From contig JAWQEG010002500.1 in assembly GCA_033782935.1 (NCBI GenBank), positions 12,501-76,500 on the forward strand: a stretch of 64,000 nucleotides of DNA, read 5' to 3'. This DNA is from Petrolisthes cinctipes (taxonomy: Eukaryota; Arthropoda; Malacostraca; Decapoda; Porcellanidae). The stretch's first letter is position 1. The number at the start of each line of letters is the position of its first letter. The notes below the pieces were generated by a model. It saw only the letters and a program-made list of their open reading frames with translations, was not told the origin of the DNA and made no database searches. The position numbers were made by a program, and so were the translations under genes. This document shows, in pieces, positions 11,838 through 24,400 of the stretch.

Positions 11838-14800
11838 TTAGTCAGTATCCATGGATTCACCCTGAAAAGAGGAGGTTAATTTTTTCATCAGTAATATACA
11901 ATAGTTTAAACATTTAATTTAGGTTATCAGAGTTCACAAAAATGTTAAGTACTGATATACACCAGACAACTGGCTGAATGAAATTTATATGTTCATGAAT
12001 GCGGTTACCATTACTCTATGTAATTTCAAAACACACATGTACACTGGATCAAAAAAGTATCGCGCAGGTGGGGTCCGATGGTTCTGTAAATGATCGCTAC
12101 AGCTCATGATAAACAAGCTCCTTTTCAGTAGCCATCGTCTTAAGTGTCAGAATGTTTCACGAGGGAAATGAGCGATACTTTTTTGATCGAGTGTACATGC
12201 ATGACTTCCAAACTGGCACCAGCCACAGAAAGAAGGATATGCGAGGGAATATTTCAAAATAGATATTATTTTGCTTGTAAAGAATCCAACCTGTAGGACA
12301 GATTGCATTTACTTCAATTTCTCTTGGCATGAGTTCTCAACTATAGGTTGCATATACAGTGCTCCCCCCAAGTAGACGGGGGTTGTGTACCAAGCAGGCG
12401 CCGTGTACTTTGTAACCGTCTACTTGGAATTGATAAATAAAGGGGAAAAAATAGGTTCAGTACTGGCGCTTCCAAAAACTAACCTTTCTTGACCAATATA
12501 ATATTGTATGTACATTCAACCCCCAGCTATAGCGGGTTTCGCTAATGCGTGAAAAAAAAAAAAAAAAAAAAAAAACATACTTAAATGGCTAATGTCCATC
12601 CCAAGTGCTGTTATCACGACTCGTGATCCAGGATGAGAGTGCATTCAACCCTTGATTTCACAGATTCTCTCATGACTAAAAATAATTCTAAACTTGAGCC
12701 AAAAGTATGGAAAATGTATGTTTTTAAAGGTTGTTCATTCTAAAAGGGTAGGCCTAAATGTGCGAGTGTAATGAGTGAGGCGTGAGGGTGATGGTTGACA
12801 AGTACAGTTATCACCAATAATCCATGAGTTTCTACTCATACAAATACATTTCCTTAGTTTATATTCATTATTCTATGCCACTTTCCCTTACAATAACTTG
12901 CACTTTTCACCATATCAAATGTCTGTACCCGATATATGTGCTAATAGTATGAAAAATGCCCGTATTGAGAAGTTGTTCACTATAAAGGGGTTAGCTTCTC
13001 CCGAGTGTAACAAGTCTAGCGTGACAGTGATAGTGGGGTGGTAAGTTCAGTTATCACCAAAACTCGTTGAATTTATATTCATGCACACGCATTCCTTAAT
13101 TTGCATTAATTGATTTTAGTAATTTTCTCTTTAAATTCACTTCCAATTTTCACCATATCAATAATCTGTAATGAATCAACACATTACAGTAAACAAGTAT
13201 TTTGTTATATCTCTTTTTATGTTTTTAATGTCTGTGTTTACTTTTTTTAATATCAAAATGTGAACGATATCGATGAATTACGGCGAAATAAGGGGAAAAA
13301 TGTGCAAATACGCTAGATTGGGGTTCGCATACTTCTGAAAAACCGTATACTTTTGGTCTCAATTAATTTCTCCGCCTACTTGGAAATAGTCTAGTTAATG
13401 ACCGCCTACATGGGGGGAGCACTGTACATGGTACAAAAAACGTCTTATGCCACTCATTTACAACTGTCAGTAAAGAAAAACTAGATACTCCAATATACCT
13501 GTGGCTGATCCCCTGATGAAGATGAAGGAGGCTGGGTAGTATCAGTAGAGGCAGGGGTATCATCAGATGGTGTAGGCTGAGCTTCACTACGCCCTGCCCC
13601 ACCTCGCCTTTCCTCCTGGTCTAGACCCTCCAGATATGGGTTGACATCCTCATCTTCATATATGCTCAGGTCCTCCCCTTGACCCACAACTGCCACACTA
13701 CAGTTCTGTCAAATGCATATAAGCCTTATGTTAAAATGCCTATATATATATATATAGTACAGGAATAGTTGTAACTACTCACCTCTGCTTTTTCCACTAA
13801 TTATTTTAAGAGCAGAATATACATTCCCCTCCCAGGATTGTTAACCTTCAGCATACAATTTGATCATCCTCAAATCATCAACGTTCTTGAAGGTGGGTGT
13901 TCTACACACAGTTTACAGGTACCGTAGTTAATCAAAGCATACATAATTATCAGAGTCATAACTTTCAGATATCTGGAATGATTCCCTATGGCAAGTTAAG
14001 CTTATCTAATATAATATTGCAAGTTATAAGCTACCGTACTATTTGTTCATGGGTTTAAGGAGATATTGCCTCACCTTATTTGTCAGCTCTACATCATTGG
14101 GCAATGTGTCCCTAAGAGCCCTCAGAGCATGGCGTATCAGTTCCTCTCTAGTGGAAGATGAGAATTCTTCAAGATGGCGCTCCAAGTATGTGCGGGCACT
14201 CTGTGATCGGGCCCCAATACCCATTGCTTGGCAGTCATAGTAATTGGCTGAGGGGCAGGTCTGGTAGATGTGTGGCCCATCTCCCTGTTCAATAATAATA
14301 GATTAAAATTCATGCAAACTACAGAGTTGAACTGCAGAAACTTACACATCCTTTAAATCAAAACATTAATATACTGTAAGATATCGATCCAGCAGTCTCT
14401 GGCTACATTTATAAGGTGAAGAGATCATCTGGCTTTAACAAATATTTAATTGTAAATCACTCAAAAATCATTTGGCATTAACCACACTACAGGGCTGAAC
14501 TTTGACACTGTACAGTGCCAGAATATGTACTTCTTTTCTTGTTGCAACCAAGTACCATTACAATTCATTTTTGACTACTGTCATTAACTTCGTACAAACA
14601 ACATATATCTATACAGGCAAACTCAATGATGTGTTGCAATTGACAGTTATGTGGTAAATAAGTGAGTAGTAAATACTGTATACAGTAGTATTATATCCCT
14701 TCCAACATGATGTTAATAATAATGACTCACATCATGGCCTGCTATCAGAAGCCCTACACCATAGGGCCTCTTGTCGTAGCGCTGGGTGGCTACCTGCATC

Positions 14801-16155
14801 TTGACTCCAACCTTCTCCATCAGTTTATCCAGGGAAAGTGCCTGGTCATGAGCATAATGCTCATTCAGACACTCCGTTCGCATGAATCGAATCAGTACAC
14901 GGGCATCAGCAGTCAAACCTGGGTTGGTGATAAATATTGTTATATGAGAATTACACATGTGGTTTCATCTAGACCTCCTTAACTATATTGAATGGCAGTG
15001 TACACTCTCACCAAAAAGTATCGGTCCACTTTCACATCAAAACAACAGTTGGCACTATGGGCGAAATATTGTACTACTTGCATTACTTTGCGTGAATACA
15101 TATGACATAGTAGTTAAGTGTATAAGAGCACATTCCATCCATTTTCACACGGCACTGCAGCAGTAACAGTATTAATGTGTGATGATGAGAGAAAGATGGC
15201 AACTCACAGTCATGATTACCATTCCAAATGATAATACTGCCCATGCGACTTAATGTTTGCTTCCAGAAACATCGTGACCAGGTGGACCAATACTTTTTGG
15301 TGAGAGTGTACCTGGAAGGGGGAAAAGATGCAAGAAGTGTACTTCACAGTACAGTGATAGGCATAGGTTGAAAAATGGATGTTGGTATCAGCCCTTCTCT
15401 ACTTGTAAGGGCATAAGAACCATGTTTTTCAATATATAACTGGCAGGTAAACCCCATAACACCAGATTTTTCTCTGATGCTACTGTACATACTTCAAATT
15501 CTATATATATGAAAGAATAAAACAGATATAATTAGCCTATTGACACACTGCTAGCTAAACCAGAATACTACCCAACTGTTACTACTGTGTATACCTGAGA
15601 TTGAGACTGCAATGTGCTTGTCAAGAGGCATGATCTTCTTTTGATGAGCAGCCAGCTCTGATGAAGCTCGCTTGAGAGCCACTAGCACAGCATGAGTCGA
15701 GCTTTTCACACCGACTGTGGCTGATCCTTGCTTGACTGCCTCCATAGCATATTCCACCTGAAATAATAATTATACTGTGTTTATATGTAATGTATAGTTT
15801 TGTACATGCCTTACTATACCGGTACCTGTTATCATTTTACAATCATTAACTTACATTTCCCAACATTAAAAGAACACAGTATCCCATTGCCCCATTGATC
15901 TTATAAAATTTTCAACCCATATGTACATTTTAACATTAATATCAAAGCATTCCCTAAATGCAACTTTTAGTTATTCAAAATATCTTCATCCTAATATAAT
16001 TCCTAGAGAAAGCAGTCAACTCACCTGATGTAAGCGGCCCTGAGGTGACCACACTGTGACATCATTGTCATACTGATTTCGAAACTGAAACGAGGAAAAA
16101 AAATAAGTTCCTGTACCTTTTTACGTATCAAATGTAACATAACTGGTATTACCAT
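11838..16155 (-). CDS. PSMA1: 20S proteasome subunit alpha type-1
   Basis: A structural alpha-ring subunit of the 20S proteasome core in cytosol and nucleus; alpha subunits are not catalytic and gate the chamber. Seven coding exons on minus: 16155-16153 (ATG only), 16084-16025, 15757-15595, 14918-14731, 14284-14075, 13705-13499 and 11861-11838. All junctions are GT-AG and the phases agree, giving 284 aa. The start reads [26 protein letters not shown], which carries the proteasome alpha-subunit signature. Later motifs are [40 protein letters not shown] and [16 protein letters not shown], a full-length match to alpha-1. The tail after residue about 240 is an acidic, Ser/Thr/Pro-rich extension ending GESMDTD, about 20 residues longer than the human protein. 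The first intron is only 68 bases. Introns 3 and 6 hold three TA-flanked MITEs. Confidence 0.97.
12042..12193. mobile_element. Tc1/mariner-type MITE in PSMA1 intron 6
   Basis: 152 bp, ends CACTGGATCAAAAAAGTATC and the inverse GATACTTTTTTGATCGAGTG, flanked by TA on both sides. Fits Tc1/mariner target preference. No coding capacity. Confidence 0.8.
12357..13424. mobile_element. 1.07-kb TA-flanked non-autonomous transposon (pogo/Tc1-like ends)
   Basis: Ends CAGTGCTCCCCCCAAGTAGA and, inverted, CAGTGCTCCCCCCATGTAGG, flanked by TA. Near both ends are secondary copies of a CCGYCTACTTGGAA motif. The interior holds two diverged direct repeats of about 250 bp (about 12700-12940 and 12950-13180), each with GTTATCACCAAWA and TTTTCACCATATCA. 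An A run lies near 12553-12574. No transposase frame. Lies wholly in PSMA1 intron 6. Confidence 0.75.
15003..15308. mobile_element. Tc1/mariner-type MITE in PSMA1 intron 3
   Basis: 306 bp with inverted repeats of about 27 bp: CACTCTCACCAAAAAGTATC at the left and its inverse at the right (ATACTTTTTGGTGAGAGTG). Flanked by TA on both sides. Related in style to 12042-12193 (AAAAAGTATCG core) but a distinct family. Confidence 0.85.
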
Positions 16156-17757
16156 TCTTTTTGGTGGTCGTTGTTGGAACCCTAGTTCACATCATAAACC
16201 TTAAGACCTACAGTAAGCCAGAATCATTACCAGTTTCAGCTAATATTGCGATTATCTGCGCCGGCGAACTACTGGTTCGGATAGGTTCGGATAGGTTGGG
16301 TTCAGTTACCTTTATCAATACTCAATGGAATCATCTTGTGGAAAAGTATTCTTTGCTAGATATTTCAATTTTAACCCTTAAATGCCTATTGACCAAATAT
16401 CACGTCACCGCGAATTTAGGCCTTGAAGCCGATTGACGTAATATAAAGCCGGTAGAAAAAAAACTGCTTGGGCTATATCTAGCCACTTCATTGATAACAC
16501 TGGTTAGGTAGGGCCTTCAGTGAGTGGTGTGATAGGGGAATGGTTGACTCGTCATATTTACGCAATGAAAGCACGTTCGCTCACGTTTTCTCATTTTTAG
16601 GGTTTTTATAGGGGTAACTACTTTATTACTCATGGCGCTGCTGTACGCAAACCAGTAGACCTAGGAAACTTTAGTTTACAGATTCTGCTGTGTAAAATCA
16701 AGCTCTACAAATCTGTAATAACAAAATTTACCTAAACGAAACTTTAAAAATTACTCTGTTTTTGCGGTTCACGCTCCAGTAGCGGTAGGGGGATTGCGGT
16801 TCTTAGGGGTTAAGATACGACATTTCTGTAGCGGAGGAACGAACTGAGGTCGGGCGGACAGTGTTACTAGATCCCCTTGGCAAACTTACGGAAGGTCCAG
16901 CAGGCAGTTGTGTACAATACGCCTGACCCACTCAATCGGGATACTTTTAGCTCCTATCCACAGGATCTATTTTATTTTTAAAGGTACCGGAGGACACTCA
17001 GTTAGGTCCCGAAGGACATTAAGTTAGGTCCTGAAGGTATAAACAGTCTAGGTTAGGCTAGGTAGGTCAGGAAATTTCGTCTGGTGATCAAAATATTATT
17101 TATCCCAATTTTAAATGATTGAATTTCCTGCTCAACTGGGCTACTTATTGAACATTCTTCATACGATTTCCCAAGTGTGGACAAAATTTGCCTAAAACAT
17201 GAAAGTATTTCTGTATCTGGCAACACTGCACGCAGTGGCGGGAAGTCGGGAACCCGCTAGGAAAGCCGCACTCCCGTTTTATAGTAAATACATACCGGTA
17301 CAAAGGTAAATACATACAAATGTTATTCATGTTTTTTACATATTTCCACATAATATAACAATCTCCAAAATAAAACGGGAAAAGAAATGGGCAGTTTTGG
17401 ATGACATGAAGTGTGAAAATCGAGGACGCAGATAATCGCAATATTTACCCCAGTTTCTCCCAGGGTCCTGTTCCCTTAAAAAAAGTAAAACTATACTGGT
17501 ACTGTATAAGCATAACTGAACAAGCCAGGGACTCACGCCCCCTGGTGTTGACTCTGGCACGGTACCGATTCGACGGCTCCATAGACAAACAACACAGTCT
17601 TCGTACCAGTACCAAGCCATCGTCAACAACACAAATGTTCTTGCCTACGGCCTCAAGGTGTATGGGTTAGATTCATGGCCACAAATAAGTAAAATTACAT
17701 TGTATATATAATCATAAAAAGGACTCGGTACCAAGGACTCTGCTTATTACAAAGCAG
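16156..17757. other. PSMA1 5' flank and repeat-rich spacer
   Basis: The PSMA1 promoter and 5' UTR must lie just above 16155 on minus; no TATA box is evident. The rest contains a piggyBac-like MITE (16375-16809), a half-copy of the GGGCCGTA MITE (about 17556-17652), and AGGTTAGG-like fragments near 17000-17070. No coding exon seen. Confidence 0.5.
16375..16809. mobile_element. piggyBac-like MITE, TTAA-flanked
   Basis: TTAA at 16371-16374 and 16810-16813. Inner ends start CCCTTAA on the left and end TTAGGGG on the right. TTAA plus CCC-type ends is the piggyBac pattern. About 435 bp, no transposase. Confidence 0.5.
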
Positions 17758-18140
17758 GGTATTTATTGAAAGAATTACCGTTTTGTAGCAGTGTTGCCAG
17801 ATCCGGCTGGGTCCCAGTATTTTACCCCTGTCATTTATTGTACTTTATCACGATTATTTCCCGGTAGTTTGCCCAGGTTAGGTCACGGTAGTTTGCCCAG
17901 GTTAGGTCCCGGTAGTCTGATGTGGTCTAGTCTAGGTTAGGTTAGGTTAGGTTAGGTTAGGTTAGGTTAGGTTAGGTCAGGTCAGGTAAGGTCAGGCTAA
18001 TTTCAAAATGCCCCATTTTGGAAACCGGGCATTTGCGGAGGAAATGCCATAGAAGAAAATAGTCTTAGAATGGTCTAAATAAGTGGGTAATGAAGGTAGA
18101 AAAAACGTACGCAATAACGGTAATTCATTCAATATTTACC
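17758..18140. mobile_element. hAT-like MITE with 8-bp target duplication and internal TTAGG array
   Basis: 383-bp element flanked by a perfect 8-bp duplication CAAAGCAG (17750-17757 and 18141-18148). Inverted ends are GGTATTTATTGAAAGAATTA and, inverted, GGTAAATATTGAATGAATTA. An 8-bp duplication indicates the hAT superfamily. The interior carries GTTGCCAGATCCGGC, repeats of GGTAGTTTGCCCAGGTTAGG, and about eight TTAGG units. Other copies are at 60.2-61.2 kb and 63.4-64.0 kb. Confidence 0.85.
17934..17977 (+). repeat. Interstitial (TTAGG)n tract
   Basis: About eight perfect tandem TTAGG units, the arthropod telomere motif, followed by degenerate GTCAGG units. It lies inside the hAT-like MITE, so it is part of that element and not a true telomere remnant. 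Shorter versions occur in the other copies. Confidence 0.9.
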
Positions 18141-18858
18141 CAAAGCAGACATAAAGATGTCTGCTTTGCACAATGATGCTGATGATTTTATAGGTTCGTG
18201 TTGACTGAAACGTCAATTACCATCAGCAGAATGACAGGTTGAGAAAAATGGACAATTGTTTTATGTTAACTTAAATTTGTCCTGGGAATACCAAATACTT
18301 CAACCTATCATAGCAAAAGTTATAGAGCAAGTAAAGATGTATCACACAAACCATTATGAAGAGACAAGCAAGTCCCTGAAGTAGTATATGTAATGCTGTA
18401 CTGGTGGCTGGACTCGTCCTTGTCTTACCAAAACAACACCGGTAATGTTTGGGTCTATAAAACTTCGACTTGGTACTTATTGTAATACTTGTTTGTTTCA
18501 CTATTTGATAGAAGGGTTATTTTTTGCAATATTAACTTTTAAGTCAGTATCCTGCTATAATATTGCTAAAACTATATTGATGCTTATAAATTATTAAAGT
18601 CGAAAAAATGTACTTCCTCGACATAGAAGCAGGTGAAGCAGACGTGAATAGAGAGGTGCATCTGTGGGTGCATCCCACTTCGCTACTTATTGTTGAAACT
18701 GCACGCTTAGCTTCTCAATTTTAATAGAAGATAATGAATTACAGAACTCTTTTTCATTTTATTTTTTATACGTTACAGAAAGTATTATATGCTTATAGTT
18801 GGTTATTCGAGAGTGAGCACAATTGAATTGTGATTAGGGCCTACAGCGTTCTGAAGGT

Positions 18859-19240
18859 GTGAGGCAGCCACAACTTAAAATATCATACATACCAGAGACA
18901 AGCACTGATATATTTAGGCACTCATTCTTTCCCCGCAGCATCCAAGAGTGGAATCATCTCCCATCTCACGTAGTTAATAGCCCCACTCTTAACACGTTTA
19001 GAAATAGGATCACCAATCATTACCTCCCCAATCCTAATCCTCAACCCGCAGTCCCTGACACAACCCACCCTTATCCTAACCCCCTTCCTAATCCTCCCCT
19101 GTACAACCCAAGAATGATCCTTGTTACAACCCTCGCAATCCCGCATATTATGCTGCCCATGAGCGGCCCTCTGCGGGACCCACAACTTGAACTTAAACTT
19201 GAACAATATTTGATCGATAATAAATATTATGTTCACGACA
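18859..19240 (+). mobile_element. Non-LTR retrotransposon relic (CR1/Jockey-like C-terminal tail)
   Basis: The plus-strand frame reads SFFPRSIQEWNHLPSHVV then TLNTFRNRITNHYL, the typical end of CR1/Jockey-type reverse transcriptases, followed by a Pro/Asn-rich low-complexity tail and a non-coding 3' part. Strongly 5'-truncated. Different family from the element at 8727-9343. Confidence 0.6.
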
Positions 19241-20099
19241 GTTTATATTTTACTTATAAATACGGTATGAGGGCAAAATGTGCCAGTAACAATGAAGGGA
19301 GTGCCCCCAAAAAAGCCCCCAAAATTAAGTCAGCGTTACCAAATTTGCATTTATTTCCCAAGTTAGCAGATGTATCTCGAATTATCCAAATTTGCTGAAT
19401 TGATTCTCCAAGTAAGAGATATAAATTTATATATGAAATCCATCTATATAATCATATCTATAGGATTCTCGTATATTATTTTCTATATCGGAAATGGGCA
19501 TCAGGTTGTTGTTTCTCCTTAGCGACTAGGGTTGATGGTGATGGTAATACTGTGGCCACGTAGGAACTGTTGACACACACTGTGACACACACCAACAGCT
19601 GGGTAGTTGGGGGTTAGGAACACACTCTCATCTATTGTCAACATAACTTGACACTAGACTGAATTATTGGGTGTATTAATTAGTATCTATCTAGTAAGTG
19701 AATGGTTGGGTGTATTTATCAGTATCTGGTAAGTGAATAATGCTTGTGTAATAATAATCTGTAAATGTAAGTTAACTTGTCTCCACGATTGTAAACAGTT
19801 GTAATTAGCTGTGTAACATTTTAATTGGTCAGTATGTGTTTTGGGTAATTATACCATTGTGTAGAAATATGAAGAATGGTAGGTAAGATATTTAATTTGG
19901 TATTTATTTCTGCATTACTGTACAGGTCAATTTGGATTTTTTTTTTAAATTTTAACATTTCATTTTTCATATTTTTCTTATTAGTTCCTTTCATTACTGC
20001 CAACCCCTGCATAATATTTTGACATAATATTCTACCATATTGAGACAACTTATTTTATCATGGCATTTCTGTTGATGAGGCTCTCGGCATAACAGGGAA

Positions 20100-21170
20100 A
20101 CTAGGAGTGTGGATTTACGCCTTCCTCACAGGACGCCTCCAAACAGTCACGGTGGACGGACATAAATCAGAGGAAGCAGAAGTAATCAGTGGAGTGTCAC
20201 AGGGTTCAGTACTGGGCCCTCTCCTCTTCCTGATCCATATAGGAGACATTGGTGAGAGAGTGGGAAGCTCATGCCTTTCCTCTTTTGCTGATGACACCAG
20301 TATTAGTCTTCCTGTCACCACTGCTGATGAAGTGTCCTACCTTCAACAAGACCTCAACATTGTCTGTCTATGCATGGGCAGCAGCAAGCAACATGACATT
20401 TAACGAAGAAAAATTTGAGATGTTAAGGCACGGGCAGAAACAAAACTATACACGGAAGGAGGACAGGAAATCTCACCACAGCCATATGCCAAGTGCCTGG
20501 GGGTACACCTCAGTGAAGACTGCTCCTTCCACCACCACATTGCGGCGACAATCAGGAAAGCTAATGGGATGGCGGGCTGGGTGCTAAGGACCTTCACCAC
20601 CAGAGAACCACAAACAATGCTGACCCTCTGGAATCTGGAAGACCTTAATACAGCCCCTGCTGGACTACTGCAGGGTCGCCTTACAAGAGGGGCAACATCC
20701 AACAACTGGAAATGGTGCGGAGGTCGTTCACGAGGCAGATCAGAGGGATGAGAGACCTTAGCTATTGGGATAGACTCATGGAGCTGAGGCTCTACTTGCA
20801 GCAACGAAGTAGGGACAGGTACTGGGTCATCTACATGTGGAAGATCCTGGAGGGACAGGTACCTAATCCTGCACCCCTCGCTCTGCAACCATACACCACC
20901 AAGAGGACTGGACGCAAGTGCATAAGGAGTAACCTGCCAACCAGAGCCCCAGAGAGGATCAGGACCCTGCTTGCCTCTAGCCTAATTCATGAGGGGCCTA
21001 ATGTCTTCAATGCACTACCAAAAGAGGTGAGGAACACTACTGGCTGCCCAGTGGAGAACTTCAAGTCTGGCCTGGACAAGTTCCTGTGGACGGTGCCAGA
21101 CGAACCCCCGGTGCTGGGCTATACTGCCAGATGCATGACCTCTTAACAACATACCAGATCAGGTGGCCCT
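20100..21170 (+). pseudogene. Degenerate non-LTR reverse transcriptase
   Basis: 20107-20403 encodes GVSQGSVLGPLLFLIHIGD and SFADDTSISLPV, the RT palm motifs including the catalytic FADD. Frame changes follow; the reading resumes in 20712-21146 with RQIRGMRDLSYWDRLMEL, LYLQQRSRDRYWVIYMWKIL and GPNVFNALPKEVRN, the usual RT C-terminal region. At least two frameshifts and an in-frame stop break the frame, so it is inactive. It ends about 300 bases before the SEC31A leader exon. Confidence 0.85.
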
Positions 21171-21457
21171 TAGGGATAGGGACGCCAGGATCGGGAGCAG
21201 CGATGGACCACCACGTCTGTGAGGCATGCCTCTAAACTACTTCAAGACTTCAAGATTCCAAGATGCAATTTCTGAGATATGCCACTCCCCCCCCCTCCAT
21301 GCTTTCTTGAGATACATCGGGGGAACTTTAGATGAATGTTATTTATCATCTTGGGCTTTGGTCTTGTATGCCTTGAGAGTTTATTGGTATTATAATCCAT
21401 GAATTCTTTACATGCTGAATTGTGGTTTACTGCAAATTATTACTTGTTTCATTTCAG

Positions 21458-24400
21458 GAGTGGGAAATTAGACATACAATATTGTTATCTCAGAAAGATC
21501 ATAGAAATGAAGGTGAAGGAGGTGAACACTCTGGCCAATGTAGCGTGGTCTCCAGAAACAGTCCATCCTGGTCTGCTTGCTTGTGGTACCACTGCCAAGC
21601 AATTAGATGCTGGCCTCACCACCAGTGCTTCCCTCACCTTATATGATCTCAACTTAGCTCAGACCAATCTCGAACTGAAGCAAGTAGCATCAGTGGATGC
21701 CCCAGCAAGGTGGGTCTTAAAAGATTATTTTGAAATATGAATAATAGTAAGTTTATAATAGAATTTGGATATGCAGTATAGGTGCAGAAGATATTGCTGC
21801 TTATTTAGAAGGCTCAGTATACTCGAACCAATAGTTCAATTTTATATCTTACTCTTGCCTGAGAACTCCCTCAGCTGCATGTTGGTATTAAAAACGGAGA
21901 TATCTCAAGGTTACTGTTTCTTAAATATCTTCCTCCAACCCATTTTTCCTTTCTGATCATATTCATGTTATGGTCAGGTTACATGAACCCATGTTCTAGC
22001 TTTGTTTCAGTTTTTATCTTGCTGGTGACAATTTTTTTTATCCTATTTCTCCTCATACATTTTTTCTATGATATATAGAGCAGTTTCTATCATTAAGGTA
22101 CATTCACACATATCCGTGCCGTGTCAGTGCCGCGTCTGCTCAATGTCAGTGATATCAGTGATGTCTGTTCACACATATCCATGGCACTTCCGTACAATCC
22201 TATACTATTTCAAACAGCTTGTTTGAAACTTCTGTCCATATATTTTGTTTGGGATAAATCATAAAGAACAAATTTATTTTTATCAATTCAATAATGAGCT
22301 CATCATTCATGTTTGTTTACAGCTCAATACACTCGTCCGACCTTCTGATGTCTGTGAAAACCTAAAAAATATCGGTGGCGATTATATTCAGTTTGTCGGC
22401 ACTGATACAGCACTGACACGATCAAAGTACAGTACTGCGCCGGACATGTGTGAATACCTCGGATAGTTTCAAAGTATCGATTTTTTTTTTTTTTTTTTTT
22501 TTTTTTTCTCTTCCATTGAAACTGATGCACTGAGCGGACACGGCACGGGTATGTGTGAATGAACCTTTACCAGTACTGCTGCACTTGCAGTGTGGTACTA
22601 TGCAGGATGTGAATAACGTGGTTTTGGTACTGTATTTACAGTACATGGTTCAGATAATTGTAAATTTTATAAATTTTGTACTCCTATACCTCTCTCCCTC
22701 CTTTTTACAGATTTCATGCACTTCAATGGAGTGGCTTGGGTGGTGAGGCATCTGGAGTGATATACGGAGGATGTGAAGATGGTGGCCTATATATATATGA
22801 TGCAGCTAAACTCCAGGCCTCCTCGCCAAACAGCTTACTGGGTAACACACTTGGCAGACATGCTGGACCCATATACACACTCAGCTCCAACCATTTGAAG
22901 GTACTAATTGATTAAGGACAGTCACTACACAAAGTTATTTAAAATATTTGTATGACCTACTATTTTGCCAAATCAAGATAACAGAAAAGAGAAGTAAGAA
23001 GCATCTTATAAAACATAAAAATATGCTACCTGGGGACTCCTTGGAGAATTAAAACCAAGATAGATACAATCTTAGTAGAGGAGGAGAAAGCAGGATGCAA
23101 CATTTTTTTAACTTATATCATTTGATCAACAGGAACTACTCATTATTATTTTTTTTAATATTATTATACCTGTATTCTTATTATTCATTTATATGCAAAA
23201 CTAGTGACTGTGAGGTTTGAAATTATATGCAAAGCATGGTAAGAAGTAAAAAATTGGAAATATAATTGGAATGCTGGAGTTCCTAGTTTATTTGAGAAAT
23301 AGACTGGACCAGTGTTATATCATGCAGTTCATTAAATTACTGATATTTTCAGGCCAATTATGTTGTGTGTGGCTCCAGCGACTCTGAAGTGACTGTTTGG
23401 GACGTCGCCAATCTCACTACCCCTGTTGTCCCTCTCAAGAAGCTTGCTCTCGGAGCAGATGTCTCTTGCGTCGAATTTAATAGGTAGGTAAACATTTTAA
23501 GGTAAAGGCCTAAGGGATATATACAGTAATCTCTCAATTATCCGTCGTCGTGCTATCTGTCATGCGACATTATCCGGCGCACGAGATCCTAAAAAAAATG
23601 GACGATGGCTGGTCCATTAAACGGTGCAGTGAACACTACGACTGTATTAAAGTATTAATGTGCAGTATTATTATGTATTATTAACAGTATTTTCATGTTT
23701 TATTATGTATTATTAATGTTGTTAGCATTGTGCGAGCCGGAAGGAGCTACGGGCGGGAGGGGGGTGGGGGTTAGTGATGCATTAACCGTCTTTTGACATT
23801 ATCCGACGCGGTCTCGGCTGCTATACGCCGTATAATTGAGAGATTACTGTAGTTTATTACAAGGTGCATGATTTAAATATTACTGTTTCTTTAGTCTTTC
23901 ATGCAATAATTATAGCCAGTTTTTCCATTGCATTCTTTCAGGCAGGTGGAACACATCTTCTCTTCAACATGTGGTGGCCATGCTGTTGTTTGGGATCTAA
24001 GAAAGCAGGCCTCCATCATGACTATTTCAGACACTGTATCCAGGGTAAGCCTAGATGGTATATTATAGAATGTAGACTTAAATTTAGGCAGTACACTGTA
24101 CTGTTTCCCTGTACAGTCGGCGGCATATGTCCTGTCGCTACATCTGCCAAGTCATGAAGTAAGTATGGAAATATAAGCTTCATGGGCTCGTAAACTAAAA
24201 AAGCAGAGAAGAATATTTATTTACCCCTTGGATATCGTATTTCTGTATGATGAATGTGTTTATGTTTATACGTTGAAGACGTGGTGAGTGAGGCTACACG
24301 ACTTTTGCCGCAGACTGTACAGTACTCAGATCAGCTGGGTGGTGGCCCATGGAACTAGGCTCAGCTGGATTTTACAGGCCACTATGTTTACTACAGGTGA

